NCBI GenBank assembly: GCA_913058295.1
Contig: CAJXRD010000001.1
Coordinates: 1-64,000, forward strand
Reading direction: 5' to 3'
Source: an uncultured Flavobacteriales bacterium
GTDB taxonomy: Bacteria > Bacteroidota > Bacteroidia > Flavobacteriales > Flavobacteriaceae
DNA length: 64,000 bases
In this document: positions 35,644 through 45,340 of the stretch, piece after piece
Layout: each line of letters begins with the position of its first letter
How positions within the stretch are numbered: position 1 is the first letter of the stretch
Notes under the pieces: model-generated
Databases searched by the model: none
What the model saw: the letters and a program-made list of their open reading frames with translations, nothing else
What the model was told of the DNA's origin: nothing
Translations under genes and position numbers: made by a program

Positions 35644-36633
35644 TTATTTGTTATTATCTGCACTTTCAGAAATTGTTTTTAATTTATAATAAAAGTCCTT
35701 CATTAAGAAAAAGAATATATATAAAAACACAAGTATAAATGGATATATTATTGTTTTATTACTAAATCTATCTTTAGGGCTTATTAAAACAGGTTTATTT
35801 ATTAAAGTAACTACATTATCGTATTTTGTTAGTTCAGTTTCTAAACTAATAATTTGATAAATAGCATTATTCTTAGAATTTATCAACTCATAGAAATCTG
35901 TAAAATCTGCTCCATTTGGGATAATTAATTGGTTTGAACTATTGTCTTCTAAATTTTTACCTGATTGGGATTCTAAAATTTTATCGATTTTATTAATTGA
36001 TTCTTTATAATGATTTATTTGAACTTTTGTTTCTTCAAATACTACTTTTTTAATGTCGTTAAAAACAATATTATCATTTAAAAAGTTAAGTACATTTTCA
36101 ATTACTTCTTGTGTACCGTTCGCTGAAGTATTAATGTGAATTTTATGAAACGTATATTCAGATAAAAATAATTCGGAAGTTAATATTTCGTCTTCAATAC
36201 TAACTTGATCTATAAAAGTTTCTAAGGGCTTATAATAGTCTCGTGATTTATTTAATAAATCAATCATATTGACAATAGGTTCAATTTCTATTTTCTTTAT
36301 TACAATTGTATCAGTTTTGAAACCCGCATTTTTTAAAAAAACAGTGTCCTTTTCTTTAAGTTTATTATTCAGTTGATAAATTGCATTATAAACATAATTT
36401 GAGCTCTTAAAATTATTTTGAACAATTAGTTCTGTTTCCTTATTCGGTTCGCTATTTTTATTTGAAAAATGACCAATAGTACCACCAATTATAACAAGAA
36501 TTAATAATTTCCACCAGTGTTTAATTAGAAACTGTGTTCCATGATAAATACTAATTAAAAACTTATTTGTTGTATTTTTAATTTTTGTAAAAACAATTCC
36601 TAAATCTATTTCGTCTGTATTGTCTTGTGCCAT
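35644..36633 (-). CDS. Wzz-like chain-length regulator
   Basis: A 329-residue protein with a membrane helix near residues 40-60 (LLILVIIGGTIGH), a long, helix-rich and partly coiled-coil middle part outside the membrane, and a second membrane helix near the C-terminus (about 292-312) with a short tail. This two-helix hairpin layout is that of the Wzz/polysaccharide co-polymerase family, although sequence identity to the classic members looks low and the usual Pro-rich motif is weak. It would set polymer length with one of the polymerase-like proteins. It lies 14 bp after rfbD. Confidence 0.75.
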   Translation of the reverse strand: MAQDNTDEIDLGIVFTKIKNTTNKFLISIYHGTQFLIKHWWKLLILVIIGGTIGHFSNKNSEPNKETELIVQNNFKSSNYVYNAIYQLNNKLKEKDTVFLKNAGFKTDTIVIKKIEIEPIVNMIDLLNKSRDYYKPLETFIDQVSIEDEILTSELFLSEYTFHKIHINTSANGTQEVIENVLNFLNDNIVFNDIKKVVFEETKVQINHYKESINKIDKILESQSGKNLEDNSSNQLIIPNGADFTDFYELINSKNNAIYQIISLETELTKYDNVVTLINKPVLISPKDRFSNKTIIYPFILVFLYIFFFLMKDFYYKLKTISESADNNK

Positions 36634-36647
36634 AATTATAATATTGT

Positions 36648-37493
36648 CTAATTTATAAGCATTGATAAACTCTTTTCCCAGTTAATCAATTGCTTGTTAA
36701 ATGTGTTCTTAAATTTTAATGTGTCTAAAACACTGTTTTTTGGTCTTTTTGCAAAAGTACGGTAATGGTCGGTTTTGGCAAGTTTTCTTGGGTCAAATTG
36801 TTTGGTTTCTTGCAAAATAGCTTTTGCAAAATCATACCAAGTTGCTTCCCCATTATCACTAAAATTATAAATTCCGTATTTATTACAATTTATTGCTATA
36901 ATATTTAATATTGATTTAGCCAAGTTATTAGCGTTTGTTGGAGTTCCTGTCTGTTCTGTTGTTATCGACAGTTCCCTTCCTTGCAAAGCAAATTTTAGAA
37001 TTGAATTATAAAAATTATGCCCGTGTTGTGAATATAACCAAGAGGTTCTTAAAATAAAATATTCGTTAAGAATCTCTTGAACATACTGTTCTCCTTTTAA
37101 TTTTGAAGCTCCATATACGTTAATAGGATTAGTTTTGTCCTTTTCGGTATAGGGCATTTGTTTCTCTCCGTCAAACACATAATCTGTAGAAATATGTATT
37201 AAAACTACATTTTGGCTTTTACAAGCTAATGCAATGTTTTTAACCGCTTCTGTATTCACTGCAAATGCTTTGTCCGGTTCACCTTCTGCCTTTTCCACAT
37301 TGGTATAAGCTGCGGCATTTATACAATAATCTAACTTGTTTTCACTAAAATAATCACTAACAGAACTTTCATCCGTAATATTTAAGTCTTCTCTAGTTTT
37401 AAAGTCAAACTCAAGGTCTGGAAAGTTTAAGGAGGCATCTTTTATGCATTTCCCTAATTGTCCATTTGCTCCTGTAACTAATATTTTTTTCAT
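36648..37493 (-). CDS. rfbD: dTDP-4-dehydrorhamnose reductase
   Basis: The ATG at 37493 gives 281 residues beginning MKKILVTGANGQLGKCIK; a longer frame starting at 37568 would run deep into rfbC and is unlikely. SDR-type features are the N-terminal NADP site GANGQLG, STDYVFDG, and the catalytic YGASKLKGE (YxxxK). It performs the last step to dTDP-L-rhamnose. Its ATG overlaps the rfbC stop codon (ATGA), so translation is coupled. Confidence 0.96.
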   Translation of the reverse strand: MKKILVTGANGQLGKCIKDASLNFPDLEFDFKTREDLNITDESSVSDYFSENKLDYCINAAAYTNVEKAEGEPDKAFAVNTEAVKNIALACKSQNVVLIHISTDYVFDGEKQMPYTEKDKTNPINVYGASKLKGEQYVQEILNEYFILRTSWLYSQHGHNFYNSILKFALQGRELSITTEQTGTPTNANNLAKSILNIIAINCNKYGIYNFSDNGEATWYDFAKAILQETKQFDPRKLAKTDHYRTFAKRPKNSVLDTLKFKNTFNKQLINWEKSLSMLIN

Positions 37494-38035
37494 CCAGTAA
37501 TATCCAAAAAGGAAGGTAGTTCTAAATCTTTTTCTGAAATTATAAAATCTTCCTTCGGAAGATGCCAATCTAGGGCTAAGGTTGCGTCATTATATAGGAT
37601 TCCACCTTCAGATGCTTTATTATAAAAATTATCGCATTTATAAGAAAAAATAGACTTTTCCGATAATGTTATAAATCCATGAGCAAATCCTTTTGGTACA
37701 AATAACTGTAGTTGCTCTTTATCGTCAAGAATAATAGAAAAATGCTGCCCAAAGGTTTTAGAACCTTTCCTTATATCGACAACGACATCTAATACTTTTC
37801 CCCGAATTACTCTTACTAATTTAGATTGAGCCATTTCACCCGTTTGAAAATGTAGGCCACGAAGAACTCCACGAGTAGAAGTAGATTGATTGTCTTGTAC
37901 AAAGTCAATTTCCTTTCCAGAAACTTCTTTAAAAAGGTTTTGATTAAATGTTTCGTAAAAAGTCCCTCGATGGTCTTTAAATATTCTAGGTTTTAAAACA
38001 AAACAATCTTTTAGGGGGCTGTGCTGTATTTCCAA
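37490..38035 (-). CDS. rfbC: dTDP-4-dehydrorhamnose 3,5-epimerase
   Basis: A 181-residue cupin with the RmlC features: RIFKDHRGTFYETFNQ, the active-site His in RGVLRGLHFQ (about residue 62), KLVRVIRGKVLDVVVDIRKGS, and FVPKGFAHGFITLSE. Third step of dTDP-L-rhamnose synthesis in the cytoplasm. It is packed between rfbA (two bases) and rfbD (four-base overlap). Confidence 0.97.
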   Translation of the reverse strand: MEIQHSPLKDCFVLKPRIFKDHRGTFYETFNQNLFKEVSGKEIDFVQDNQSTSTRGVLRGLHFQTGEMAQSKLVRVIRGKVLDVVVDIRKGSKTFGQHFSIILDDKEQLQLFVPKGFAHGFITLSEKSIFSYKCDNFYNKASEGGILYNDATLALDWHLPKEDFIISEKDLELPSFLDITG

Positions 38036-38037
38036 GG

Positions 38038-38895
38038 CTAGTCTTTTTGAATTAAATGTTTCCCATAACCGCTTTTTAGCAAGGGCTCTATTAAAACGTT
38101 TAATTGGTGTTTGGTAATATATCCCATTTCGAAAGCTGCTTCTTCAATAGATCCTATTTTTAATCCTTGGCGTTCTTCTATAACTTCTACAAATTGAGAT
38201 GCCTGCATCAATGAAGAAAAAGTTCCTGTATCTAACCACGCTGTTCCTTTATCCAAAATACTTACGTTAAGTTTTCCCTGTTTTAAGTATACGTTATTTA
38301 TATCGGTAATTTCTAACTCTCCTCTATGACTTGGCTTTATATTAGAAGCAATTTCTACCACACTATTGTCATAGAAGTAAATTCCAGGGACCGCATAATT
38401 AGATTTTGGTTCCTCTGGTTTTTCTTCTATGGAAAGTGCTTTTCCGTTATTATCAAATTCTACCACTCCATATCGTTCTGGATCTTGTACATGATAAGCA
38501 TAAATTATTCCTCCATCAGGATTATTATTAGCTTGTAAAAGTCCCTTTAATCCAGAGCCATAAAATATATTGTCGCCAAGAACTAATGCCACTTTATCAT
38601 TACCTATAAATTCTTTTCCAATTATAAATGCTTCAGCCAAACCATTAGGTTGTGCTTGCTCGGCATAAGAAAACTCACAACCAAACTTTTTACCATCACC
38701 CAACAATTTTTTAAATAAAGGTAAATCTTGTGGAGTCGAAATGATTAAGATTTCGTTTATTCCCGAATACATTAAGGTAGATAGTGGGTAGTAAATCATT
38801 GGTTTGTCATAAACCGGCATTAATTGTTTACTTACCGCTAAGGTGATTGGATGCAACCTTGTTCCAGAACCTCCAGCTAATATTATTCCTTTCAT
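38038..38895 (-). CDS. rfbA: Glucose-1-phosphate thymidylyltransferase
   Basis: A 285-residue nucleotidyltransferase: [18 protein letters not shown], with the G-x-G-T-R-L signature, [30 protein letters not shown] and the [20 protein letters not shown] region. It joins dTTP and glucose-1-phosphate, the first step of dTDP-rhamnose synthesis. The last residues (SGYGKHLIQ) are typical of the short RmlA form. Confidence 0.97.
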   Translation of the reverse strand: MKGIILAGGSGTRLHPITLAVSKQLMPVYDKPMIYYPLSTLMYSGINEILIISTPQDLPLFKKLLGDGKKFGCEFSYAEQAQPNGLAEAFIIGKEFIGNDKVALVLGDNIFYGSGLKGLLQANNNPDGGIIYAYHVQDPERYGVVEFDNNGKALSIEEKPEEPKSNYAVPGIYFYDNSVVEIASNIKPSHRGELEITDINNVYLKQGKLNVSILDKGTAWLDTGTFSSLMQASQFVEVIEERQGLKIGSIEEAAFEMGYITKHQLNVLIEPLLKSGYGKHLIQKD

Positions 38896-38910
38896 GTCTC
38901 TTTATTATTT

Positions 38911-39924
38911 TTATAATTGGTCTTTATTATCTAAATACCATTCAATAGTTTTTAAAATACCGCTTTCAAAGTTTTCATCGGCTTTCCAAGCCAATTCCTT
39001 TTCAATTTTATCTGCATCAATAGCATATCTAAAATCATGCCCTGCACGATCTTGTACAAATGTCATCTGCTCTCTATAAGGTGTTTCGTTAGGAACTAGT
39101 TTATCTAATAAATCACAAATAGTATAAGCAATATATAAGTTTTCACGTTCGTTACGTCCGCCAATATTATATGTCTCTCCTAATTCACCTTTATCAAGTA
39201 CCAACTTAATTCCTTTACAATGATCGGTAACATAAATCCAATCTCTAATGTTTTTTCCATTCCCATAAATAGGAATTTCTTGACCCGAAATCGCTTTTCT
39301 AATAATCGTTGGAATTAATTTTTCTTTATGTTGATGCGCTCCATAATTATTAGAGCAATTAGTGGTCACTACCGGCATTCCATAGGTGTGAAAATAACTT
39401 CTTACAATAAAGTCTGAAGACGCTTTAGAGGCACTATATGGACTGTTTGGTGCGTATGGAGTTGTTTCTAAAAACAAGCCTGTTTCCCCTAAAGTACCAT
39501 ATACCTCATCGGTAGAAACATGTAAAAAACGAGCGTCGTTAAATTCTTCTTTTAACTTATTAGGCCCATTCATCCATAACCGATAAGCGCTATGAATTAA
39601 ATTAAAGGTTCCAATAATATTCGTTTGTATAAATGCTCCAGGCCCTGTGATTGAATTATCCACATGAGATTCTGCGGCAAAATGAACTACTTTATTAAAT
39701 TGATGTTTTTTAAAAAGACCGTCTACCAAAGCCTCATCACAAATGTCTCCTTTTATAAAAGTGTAATTTGATAAATGAGAAACGGCTTCCAGATTTTTTA
39801 AATTTCCCGCATAAGTTAAATTGTCTAATACAAAAATTTGATCTTCAGGATTTTCAATAACCAGTTCTACATAATTAGATCCAATAAACCCAGCACCTCC
39901 TGTAATTAAAACTTTATTCTTCAA
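38911..39924 (-). CDS. rfbB: dTDP-glucose 4,6-dehydratase
   Basis: A 337-residue extended SDR: ITGGAGFIGSNYVELVIE, HFAAESHVDNSI, STDEVYGTLGE and the catalytic YSASKASSD (YxxxK), followed by NCSNNYGAHQHKEKLIPT. Second step of the rhamnose pathway. It is first of the rmlBACD set and lies seven bases after the conserved hypothetical gene at 39932-41599, so these genes are probably one transcript. Confidence 0.97.
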   Translation of the reverse strand: MKNKVLITGGAGFIGSNYVELVIENPEDQIFVLDNLTYAGNLKNLEAVSHLSNYTFIKGDICDEALVDGLFKKHQFNKVVHFAAESHVDNSITGPGAFIQTNIIGTFNLIHSAYRLWMNGPNKLKEEFNDARFLHVSTDEVYGTLGETGLFLETTPYAPNSPYSASKASSDFIVRSYFHTYGMPVVTTNCSNNYGAHQHKEKLIPTIIRKAISGQEIPIYGNGKNIRDWIYVTDHCKGIKLVLDKGELGETYNIGGRNERENLYIAYTICDLLDKLVPNETPYREQMTFVQDRAGHDFRYAIDADKIEKELAWKADENFESGILKTIEWYLDNKDQL

Positions 39925-39931
39925 AATATAA

Positions 39932-41599
39932 TTATTCTAAAATTTGATTTAACATTTTTTCTGTAATCAAGTATGTTGGTTTTACACCTGATGTCCCTAA
40001 TCCTCCTGATGCTAAGGTGCTTCCTGTTTTTAAAGGATTATCCGAAGCATAGTAAGCATATTGCACTTTTACTTTTGAGCTTATACTGTGTCTTATTTTG
40101 GATGCAGATTGAATTGCTTTTTGATAGTGAGCACCTTCCATTTCAAGACCTACAACATTCCAAGTAGAATTGTTGAAGAATTTTAAAATATCCTTATTCT
40201 GAAGTGAAGTCCCTAAAACAGTAATCATAGTTCCTTTACAAACATTTACATCTTCGCCTTCAAAATGAGATTTTTTAAGCATATTCTTAAATGGGTAATT
40301 ATCTGCGGTACCTTCAAAAACATGAGCTGAAGGAATCATAATATCTCCTTTTCCTCCTTCTAAAATTCCAGCTTTTCCCATAATAGAAACCGAACAAACA
40401 TCTAAAAATTGTTTTTCTTTTTTAGAAACTTTATATGGTTTTAATAACTCATCCAAAGTTTCAAAAGCTTGTTCTCCAAAAGCATAATCCATTACAATAA
40501 TTACCGGCTTGCTTTCAATAATATCGGCAGAAGTAGTGTTAGGTAGTTTTGCAGTGTCAATTATTTGAACATTGATGTTCGTTCCACTAGTATCTTTTAT
40601 ATAAGTCAAGCCATTTAGAGCTGCATATTTCATCACTTTTTTACGAAGCAATGTGTTTTCAGAATCACTTAGCATTTCATAAATCTCCATTGCTGAGTGC
40701 TTTTTATGTTCCGTTTTTAATGCTAAGGGGCTATAAAGAGTGTTCATAACACTGTGCATATTGGCACTAATAATATGTATTGGTCTTGCTAACAAATTGT
40801 TTTCGTCCAATTTTTTCTTAATCGTTGATGCCCATATTTCTCCATGAATATGATGACCTAAACGTTCTCTTAAAACAGGGCTAAAAGTTACAATTCGTTT
40901 ATTATTGGTAGTAACTTCTTGAATCGCTAGGTTTCCTAAATAATAAATGATTTTTAAAAATCGATTGGGATCTGTTTTAGTAGCAAAATTTGGATAAGCA
41001 TTTTTTACTTCTTCAAAAGTTCTGCCTAAAAAATTTGCTGTATGTGTTAAGGCAACCTCTTTCTCTTTTTGTGTAAGTTTTCCTTTTTTAAGTACTGCCT
41101 TTTCTAATTTTTTCCAGTCTCTATTCACATCATCCCCATCATTTATAATTACATGTGACATGATTTTATGAGACTCTATAAACAAAAACGTAAGATGAGT
41201 AAGTACATCGTAAATTTCAGAACGCCCTCGAGTTACTTCAATATTCATTTGTTCCTCGTCAATACGATAACAATTTCTTCTTCTTTTGGAAGGGATTATA
41301 GCTTCAAAGTGCGAATCTTTATACCCTTCATCACTTGTTAGGTTTATAAAACTACATTCTTCAATTCCAATTGGGAGTCTATCTATAACATATAGCAACC
41401 CTTCTAATTCTACCTTTTCTTCAGCTATAGAACCATAAATTTCTGGTCTAAGGGTAAGCAAGGACTCTCGTAAAGTTTCTCCAGAAACTCCCATAGGCTT
41501 ATAAAACCCACGGTTAAAAAGATGTCGCATGGTTATGTATAATCTTTCAATTGCTCCAGAACTTTCTTGAGCTCGCGTTCGTTTGTGTGTTATTATCAT
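39932..41599 (-). CDS. Conserved Bacteroidetes protein, possible nucleoside-phosphorylase-like C-terminal domain
   Basis: A 555-residue soluble protein. The N-terminal half (SSGAIERLYITMRHLFNRGF, then SFINLTSDEGYKDSHFEAI) is not a domain I can name with certainty; I think the family is listed as DUF6909. The C-terminal quarter has NVVGLEMEGAHYQKAIQSAS and YYASDNPLKTG; the MEGA run and a later SD pair are reminiscent of nucleoside phosphorylases and AMP nucleosidases, though the rest does not prove it. It is expressed from its own TATTTTTG box and leads directly into rfbB. Confidence 0.7.
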   Translation of the reverse strand: MIITHKRTRAQESSGAIERLYITMRHLFNRGFYKPMGVSGETLRESLLTLRPEIYGSIAEEKVELEGLLYVIDRLPIGIEECSFINLTSDEGYKDSHFEAIIPSKRRRNCYRIDEEQMNIEVTRGRSEIYDVLTHLTFLFIESHKIMSHVIINDGDDVNRDWKKLEKAVLKKGKLTQKEKEVALTHTANFLGRTFEEVKNAYPNFATKTDPNRFLKIIYYLGNLAIQEVTTNNKRIVTFSPVLRERLGHHIHGEIWASTIKKKLDENNLLARPIHIISANMHSVMNTLYSPLALKTEHKKHSAMEIYEMLSDSENTLLRKKVMKYAALNGLTYIKDTSGTNINVQIIDTAKLPNTTSADIIESKPVIIVMDYAFGEQAFETLDELLKPYKVSKKEKQFLDVCSVSIMGKAGILEGGKGDIMIPSAHVFEGTADNYPFKNMLKKSHFEGEDVNVCKGTMITVLGTSLQNKDILKFFNNSTWNVVGLEMEGAHYQKAIQSASKIRHSISSKVKVQYAYYASDNPLKTGSTLASGGLGTSGVKPTYLITEKMLNQILE

Positions 41600-41612
41600 A
41601 AAAATATTTATG

Positions 41613-41620
41613 CAAAAATA
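41613..41620 (-). promoter_or_regulatory. TATTTTTG -7 box upstream of the 39932-41599 gene
   Basis: Exact TAnnTTTG match on the minus strand, 14 bp before the ATG at 41599. It may drive the hypothetical gene together with rmlBACD and the genes behind them. Confidence 0.6.
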
Positions 41621-41666
41621 CTATAATCTTACCGAAAATTATAAATCGTGACTATTTAGCATAAAG

Positions 41667-43154
41667 CTAGCTTAAAAGCTTGTCTGCTATCTTACGATTG
41701 TCTGAAAGTCTTGGCACTTTATTTTGACCTCCTAATTTTCCTAGAGACTTCATATATTTATTAAAACTTCCTTCTTCTAATTTAGATATTTTTAAAGGCT
41801 GAAGTACCTTTCCTTCAATCAAATCTCTATAATACGTATTTTGATCTTGCATGTTTTTATCCATAAAATCCGCAATTTCAGTAAGGTTTAATGGAGGGGA
41901 TTGAAATTCGATTAGCCATTCATGATAAGGTAATTCGTCTTTTATTGGATTGGTTTGAGGAGCAACAGTAAATTCTGAAATAGAAAATTCAAACTTTTTC
42001 ATTGCTTCATTAATTGCTTGTTCTACTTCTTTACCAATTACATGCTCACCAAAGGCAGAAATAAAATGTTTAATTCTTCCTGAAACGATTACTCTATAAG
42101 GTTTTGTAGAAGTAAACTGAACCGTATCTCCAATATTATATCCCCAAAGACCTGCGTTAGTTGAAATAATCATTACATAATTAACTCCAATTTCAACTTC
42201 TCCAATGGTCAATCGTTTTGGGTTATCATCGTAAAATTTTGAAGCTTCTATAAATTCGTAAAAAATTCCTGAATTTAATAACAACAACATCCCTTTTTCC
42301 TTTTGAGAATCTTGAAAAGCAAAAAAACCTTCAGAGGCTGGATATAATTCTATACTGTCTATTCTTCTGCCTATCATTTCTTCAAATTTTGCGCGATAAG
42401 GCTCGTAATTGACCCCGCCATACACAAATAGTTGAAGGTTTTTAAACAGTTCCCCAACTTTTAAGTTAGTGGCCGTCTGAAGCTTTTCATAATACATCTG
42501 TACCCAAGACGGAATCCCTCCAATAAGTGTCATATCCTCATTTTTGGTTTCTTCAACTATGGTATCTACCTTAGTTTCCCAGTCGTCTATACAATTGGTT
42601 TCCCAACTAGGTAGTCTGTTTTTTTGTAAATATTTGGGGACAAAATGGGCAACTATACCCGATAGACGTCCAATATTAATTCCGTTTTTAACTTCTAAAA
42701 CTGGGCTTCCTTGTAAAAAAATCATTTTACCATTTACAAAATCTACATTGCCCGTTTCTTGAATATAACACAATAATGCGTTTTTGGCCGCTTCAATATG
42801 AGACGGCATAGATTGTTTTGTAATAGGAATGTATTTTGCTCCTGAAGTGGTACCAGAGGTTTTTGCAATGTACGTAGGCTTTCCTTTCCAAAGCACATTT
42901 TCTTCTCCATTAGCTGTTCTTTCAAAATAATCTTTTAAGCCTTCATAATCTCTTACAGGGACTTGTTTTACAAAATCTTGATAGGTTTGAATGTTGTGAA
43001 AATGATGGTCTTTTCCGAAGGAAGTATTTTTAGCTTCAGTAATTAAAGTGTTAAAAAGTTTTTGTTGCGTTTCGATAGGGTTGATAGCCCATTTATGGAT
43101 ATTCTTAACTGCTTTTTTTGCTAAAATTTTAGCTCCAATGGATTTTAAAAACAT
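41667..43154 (-). CDS. GH3-family acyl-adenylate/amidosynthetase-like protein
   Basis: The ATG at 43154 gives 495 residues starting MFLKSIGAKILAKKAVKNIH; an earlier start at 43220 would run 59 bases into the upstream M23 peptidase gene. The GH3 features are an AMP-binding loop AKTSGTTSGAKYIPIT (about residues 100-115), YPASEGFFAFQD and the GLWGYNIGDTVQF motif. Plant GH3 enzymes join amino acids to hormones; bacterial members are uncharacterised but keep the adenylation fold. It is close behind the peptidase gene, likely in one unit. Confidence 0.9.
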   Translation of the reverse strand: MFLKSIGAKILAKKAVKNIHKWAINPIETQQKLFNTLITEAKNTSFGKDHHFHNIQTYQDFVKQVPVRDYEGLKDYFERTANGEENVLWKGKPTYIAKTSGTTSGAKYIPITKQSMPSHIEAAKNALLCYIQETGNVDFVNGKMIFLQGSPVLEVKNGINIGRLSGIVAHFVPKYLQKNRLPSWETNCIDDWETKVDTIVEETKNEDMTLIGGIPSWVQMYYEKLQTATNLKVGELFKNLQLFVYGGVNYEPYRAKFEEMIGRRIDSIELYPASEGFFAFQDSQKEKGMLLLLNSGIFYEFIEASKFYDDNPKRLTIGEVEIGVNYVMIISTNAGLWGYNIGDTVQFTSTKPYRVIVSGRIKHFISAFGEHVIGKEVEQAINEAMKKFEFSISEFTVAPQTNPIKDELPYHEWLIEFQSPPLNLTEIADFMDKNMQDQNTYYRDLIEGKVLQPLKISKLEEGSFNKYMKSLGKLGGQNKVPRLSDNRKIADKLLS

Positions 43155-43161
43155 AAGCCTT

Positions 43162-44025
43162 TTAATTGTAATCGATAAAACTGGAAGGATTAATTGGATA
43201 GCCATCACTCCATAGTTCAAAATGAAGATGTGGGCCTGTAGAAAACTCTCCAGTATCTCCTACTTGAGCAATTACTTCACCAGCTTTCACCAATTCTCCC
43301 TGGTCTTTAGTTAATAATGCATTGTGTTTATATACCGAAAGAAAATTATTTGAATGGTCTATTATTATCACATATCCAGTATCTGAAGTCCATTCAGAAA
43401 AAATTACCGTTCCATCTGCAGTAGCTTTTACTGGCGCATCTTTTTGAGCAACAATATCAATTGCATAGTGTTTCTCCTTAATATTAAATTCTTGAGAAAC
43501 CGTTCCTTTTACAGGTGGAAAAAGCACAAAACTAACTTCAGAATTAGTTACTAGTGGGTTGTATTTATCTTCTAATGTTACCTTTTCTCTAAGTAAGGAA
43601 TCTTCTCTAGAAGGGGCTAAGTCTAATTCTCGGTTGTCCTTTTCAGCAGCTTTAATTATAGAGTCTTTGTTAAAATCAACAGAATTTACGTCTCCTGTCA
43701 ACACTTTTTTTATAGATTCTAAATACTGGTCGTTAATAGCAATAACTTGTTGTAGTGAATCCGTCTTATAAGTCAACAAGGTTGCTTTTTTTCTTAATGT
43801 AGCAGAAGAATAACCTGGAATATATTCCCGTAAAGGAGTAAATGCAATAATAATTGTTGTTGAAGTAATCAATATAATTACAGAGAGTATGCTAAAAACA
43901 AATACGTTTAGTCTATTAAGCTTAAAGGTAAATCGTTCCTCAAAAGTATCTTCGTTAAGTACTACAAGACGATACTTATTAAGAAGTTTACTTTTAATTT
44001 TTTTTGATCTCTTTTCGGTATCCAT
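43162..44025 (-). CDS. M23-family (LytM) peptidase, membrane-anchored
   Basis: A 287-residue protein with a basic cytoplasmic N-terminus, one membrane helix (about 37-60), a coiled-coil-like spacer (about 75-150) and a C-terminal LytM domain. The zinc-site motifs are present: KHYAIDIV (H-x3-D) near residue 185 and GPHLHFELW near 266. It should cut peptide cross-links in peptidoglycan or act as an envelope regulator. A TATATTTG box lies 20 bp before its ATG, divergent from tatA. Confidence 0.93.
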   Translation of the reverse strand: MDTEKRSKKIKSKLLNKYRLVVLNEDTFEERFTFKLNRLNVFVFSILSVIILITSTTIIIAFTPLREYIPGYSSATLRKKATLLTYKTDSLQQVIAINDQYLESIKKVLTGDVNSVDFNKDSIIKAAEKDNRELDLAPSREDSLLREKVTLEDKYNPLVTNSEVSFVLFPPVKGTVSQEFNIKEKHYAIDIVAQKDAPVKATADGTVIFSEWTSDTGYVIIIDHSNNFLSVYKHNALLTKDQGELVKAGEVIAQVGDTGEFSTGPHLHFELWSDGYPINPSSFIDYN

Positions 44026-44045
44026 TTTTTAATTCCTCTATTTAG

Positions 44046-44053
44046 CAAATATA
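44046..44053 (-). promoter_or_regulatory. TATATTTG -7 box upstream of the M23 peptidase gene
   Basis: Exact TAnnTTTG match on the minus strand in the gap between two divergent genes. Confidence 0.55.
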
Positions 44054-44115
44054 AAACAATGTAGGCGCTATACACTAAAGTTAAAATGAAAACGATAATT
44101 CTAATGAATTCTTGT

Positions 44116-44123
44116 TACATTTG
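44116..44123 (+). promoter_or_regulatory. TACATTTG -7 box upstream of tatA
   Basis: Exact TAnnTTTG match 19 bp before the ATG at 44143. It lies downstream of an alternative in-frame ATG at 44086, which argues that 44143 is the true start. Confidence 0.6.
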
Positions 44124-44142
44124 TGCTTTAAATATTTTTATT

Positions 44143-44334
44143 ATGAATTTAGCAATAGTGCCTTTAATGATAGGGTGGCCACAAATAGTTTTAATTGTTG
44201 TAGTTGTATTATTATTGTTTGGAGGAAGAAAAATCCCTGAATTAATGAGAGGCTTAGGAAGTGGTCTAAAAGAATTTAAAGACGCTTCTAAAGACGAATC
44301 TGATGACTCAACGAAATTGGACGAAAATAAATAG
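44143..44334 (+). CDS. tatA: Twin-arginine translocase subunit TatA
   Basis: A 63-residue protein from the ATG at 44143; a longer frame from 44086 would place 19 odd residues before the membrane helix and start upstream of the promoter box. It has the TatA layout: short outer end, one membrane helix (IVLIVVVVLLLF), the hinge FGGRKIPELMRGLGSGLKEF with the conserved FG, and an acidic tail. TatA forms the pore of the Tat export system for folded proteins in the inner membrane. tatC is not in the window. Confidence 0.93.
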   Translation: MNLAIVPLMIGWPQIVLIVVVVLLLFGGRKIPELMRGLGSGLKEFKDASKDESDDSTKLDENK

Positions 44335-44340
44335 TCCTTT

Positions 44341-45318
44341 TTAATTTATTTTAGCTGATCTTATTATCGATTCTAATTCAAATTGAAGGTTACGCTTTCT
44401 TACGGATGGCGCGTACGTAAACCCTTCAATAATTAAATATCTGCTGTTTTTCTCATCATATATTGCATAATTAATAAAAGGTCCAGCCATAAATGCACCT
44501 TCTACTTCCCAAATACCTTTAGTTTCATAAGCAAACTTTCCATCTATTTCAGATTTGTATAAGGACGTTGAATATGCTTCTTCAGTAATAAATCTAGAGT
44601 CATCTTCTACTGGTAAATGACCTCCACCAATAGAATCTCTAATATTAATTATTTCTTCTAATACTAAACTATCGTTTGTAATGGAATTAAGTGGTACTTC
44701 ATAAATTAAGATATTCGTAGATCCATTATCCTCAAGGTCTTTACGAAGCCAATAAAAATCGTCCGATTGACTTGCAACTCTATAAGCAGAAGCAATTTCT
44801 ATACTTAGTCCAAATCGTTCTTGTAGAGAATCTATCTTTTTTGGAGAAATTGAGGTTCTTCGTTGTCTTTCTTTAATTTCAGACTTATAAAAAGAATCGA
44901 TTATTCTTTCTTGATTTTCTGCAATTAACTCTACTAGTCTTTCTTTTGTTTTTGCAACTATTATGGCTCCTGTTTGTGGTCTCGCAAAAGGATCTTTAGC
45001 AACTTTAACAGATTCATTTTCTCCTAAACTTACATGTAATAAAATACGGTTACTTCTCATAAACCCAGAAAAAGAAGAAGGATTCAATTGGTTTATTCTG
45101 AAAATAGCCTCATCTTGTGGTAATCCATCGGCTGGAGCAGCAAAATATTTTCTTATCTCTTCCCCAACAATATCCGTCCATAAATCATCTTTAATCACTA
45201 CTTGTAAAGCGTTAATGTTTCCAACAGATTGCTGACGATAATTGCTTTTTTTAGCGCCACTATTGTCGCATGAAAAAAGAATTAACACTGATAATATTGC
45301 TATAAAAAATGACTTCAT
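44341..45318 (-). CDS. DUF4837-type lipoprotein
   Basis: A 325-residue protein with a lipoprotein signal peptide, MKSFFIAILSVLILFSC, the lipobox Cys at residue 17. The mature part has no catalytic motif that I can see; conserved-looking segments are NALQVVIKDDLWTDIVGEEI near residue 35 and FAYETKGIWEVEGAFMAGPF near 270. I recognise it as the DUF4837 family of Bacteroidetes, function unknown. It follows the lytic transglycosylase gene by 22 bp, so an envelope role is likely. Confidence 0.8.
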   Translation of the reverse strand: MKSFFIAILSVLILFSCDNSGAKKSNYRQQSVGNINALQVVIKDDLWTDIVGEEIRKYFAAPADGLPQDEAIFRINQLNPSSFSGFMRSNRILLHVSLGENESVKVAKDPFARPQTGAIIVAKTKERLVELIAENQERIIDSFYKSEIKERQRRTSISPKKIDSLQERFGLSIEIASAYRVASQSDDFYWLRKDLEDNGSTNILIYEVPLNSITNDSLVLEEIINIRDSIGGGHLPVEDDSRFITEEAYSTSLYKSEIDGKFAYETKGIWEVEGAFMAGPFINYAIYDEKNSRYLIIEGFTYAPSVRKRNLQFELESIIRSAKIN

Positions 45319-45340
45319 CTTAAATGGAATTTAAAATTTA

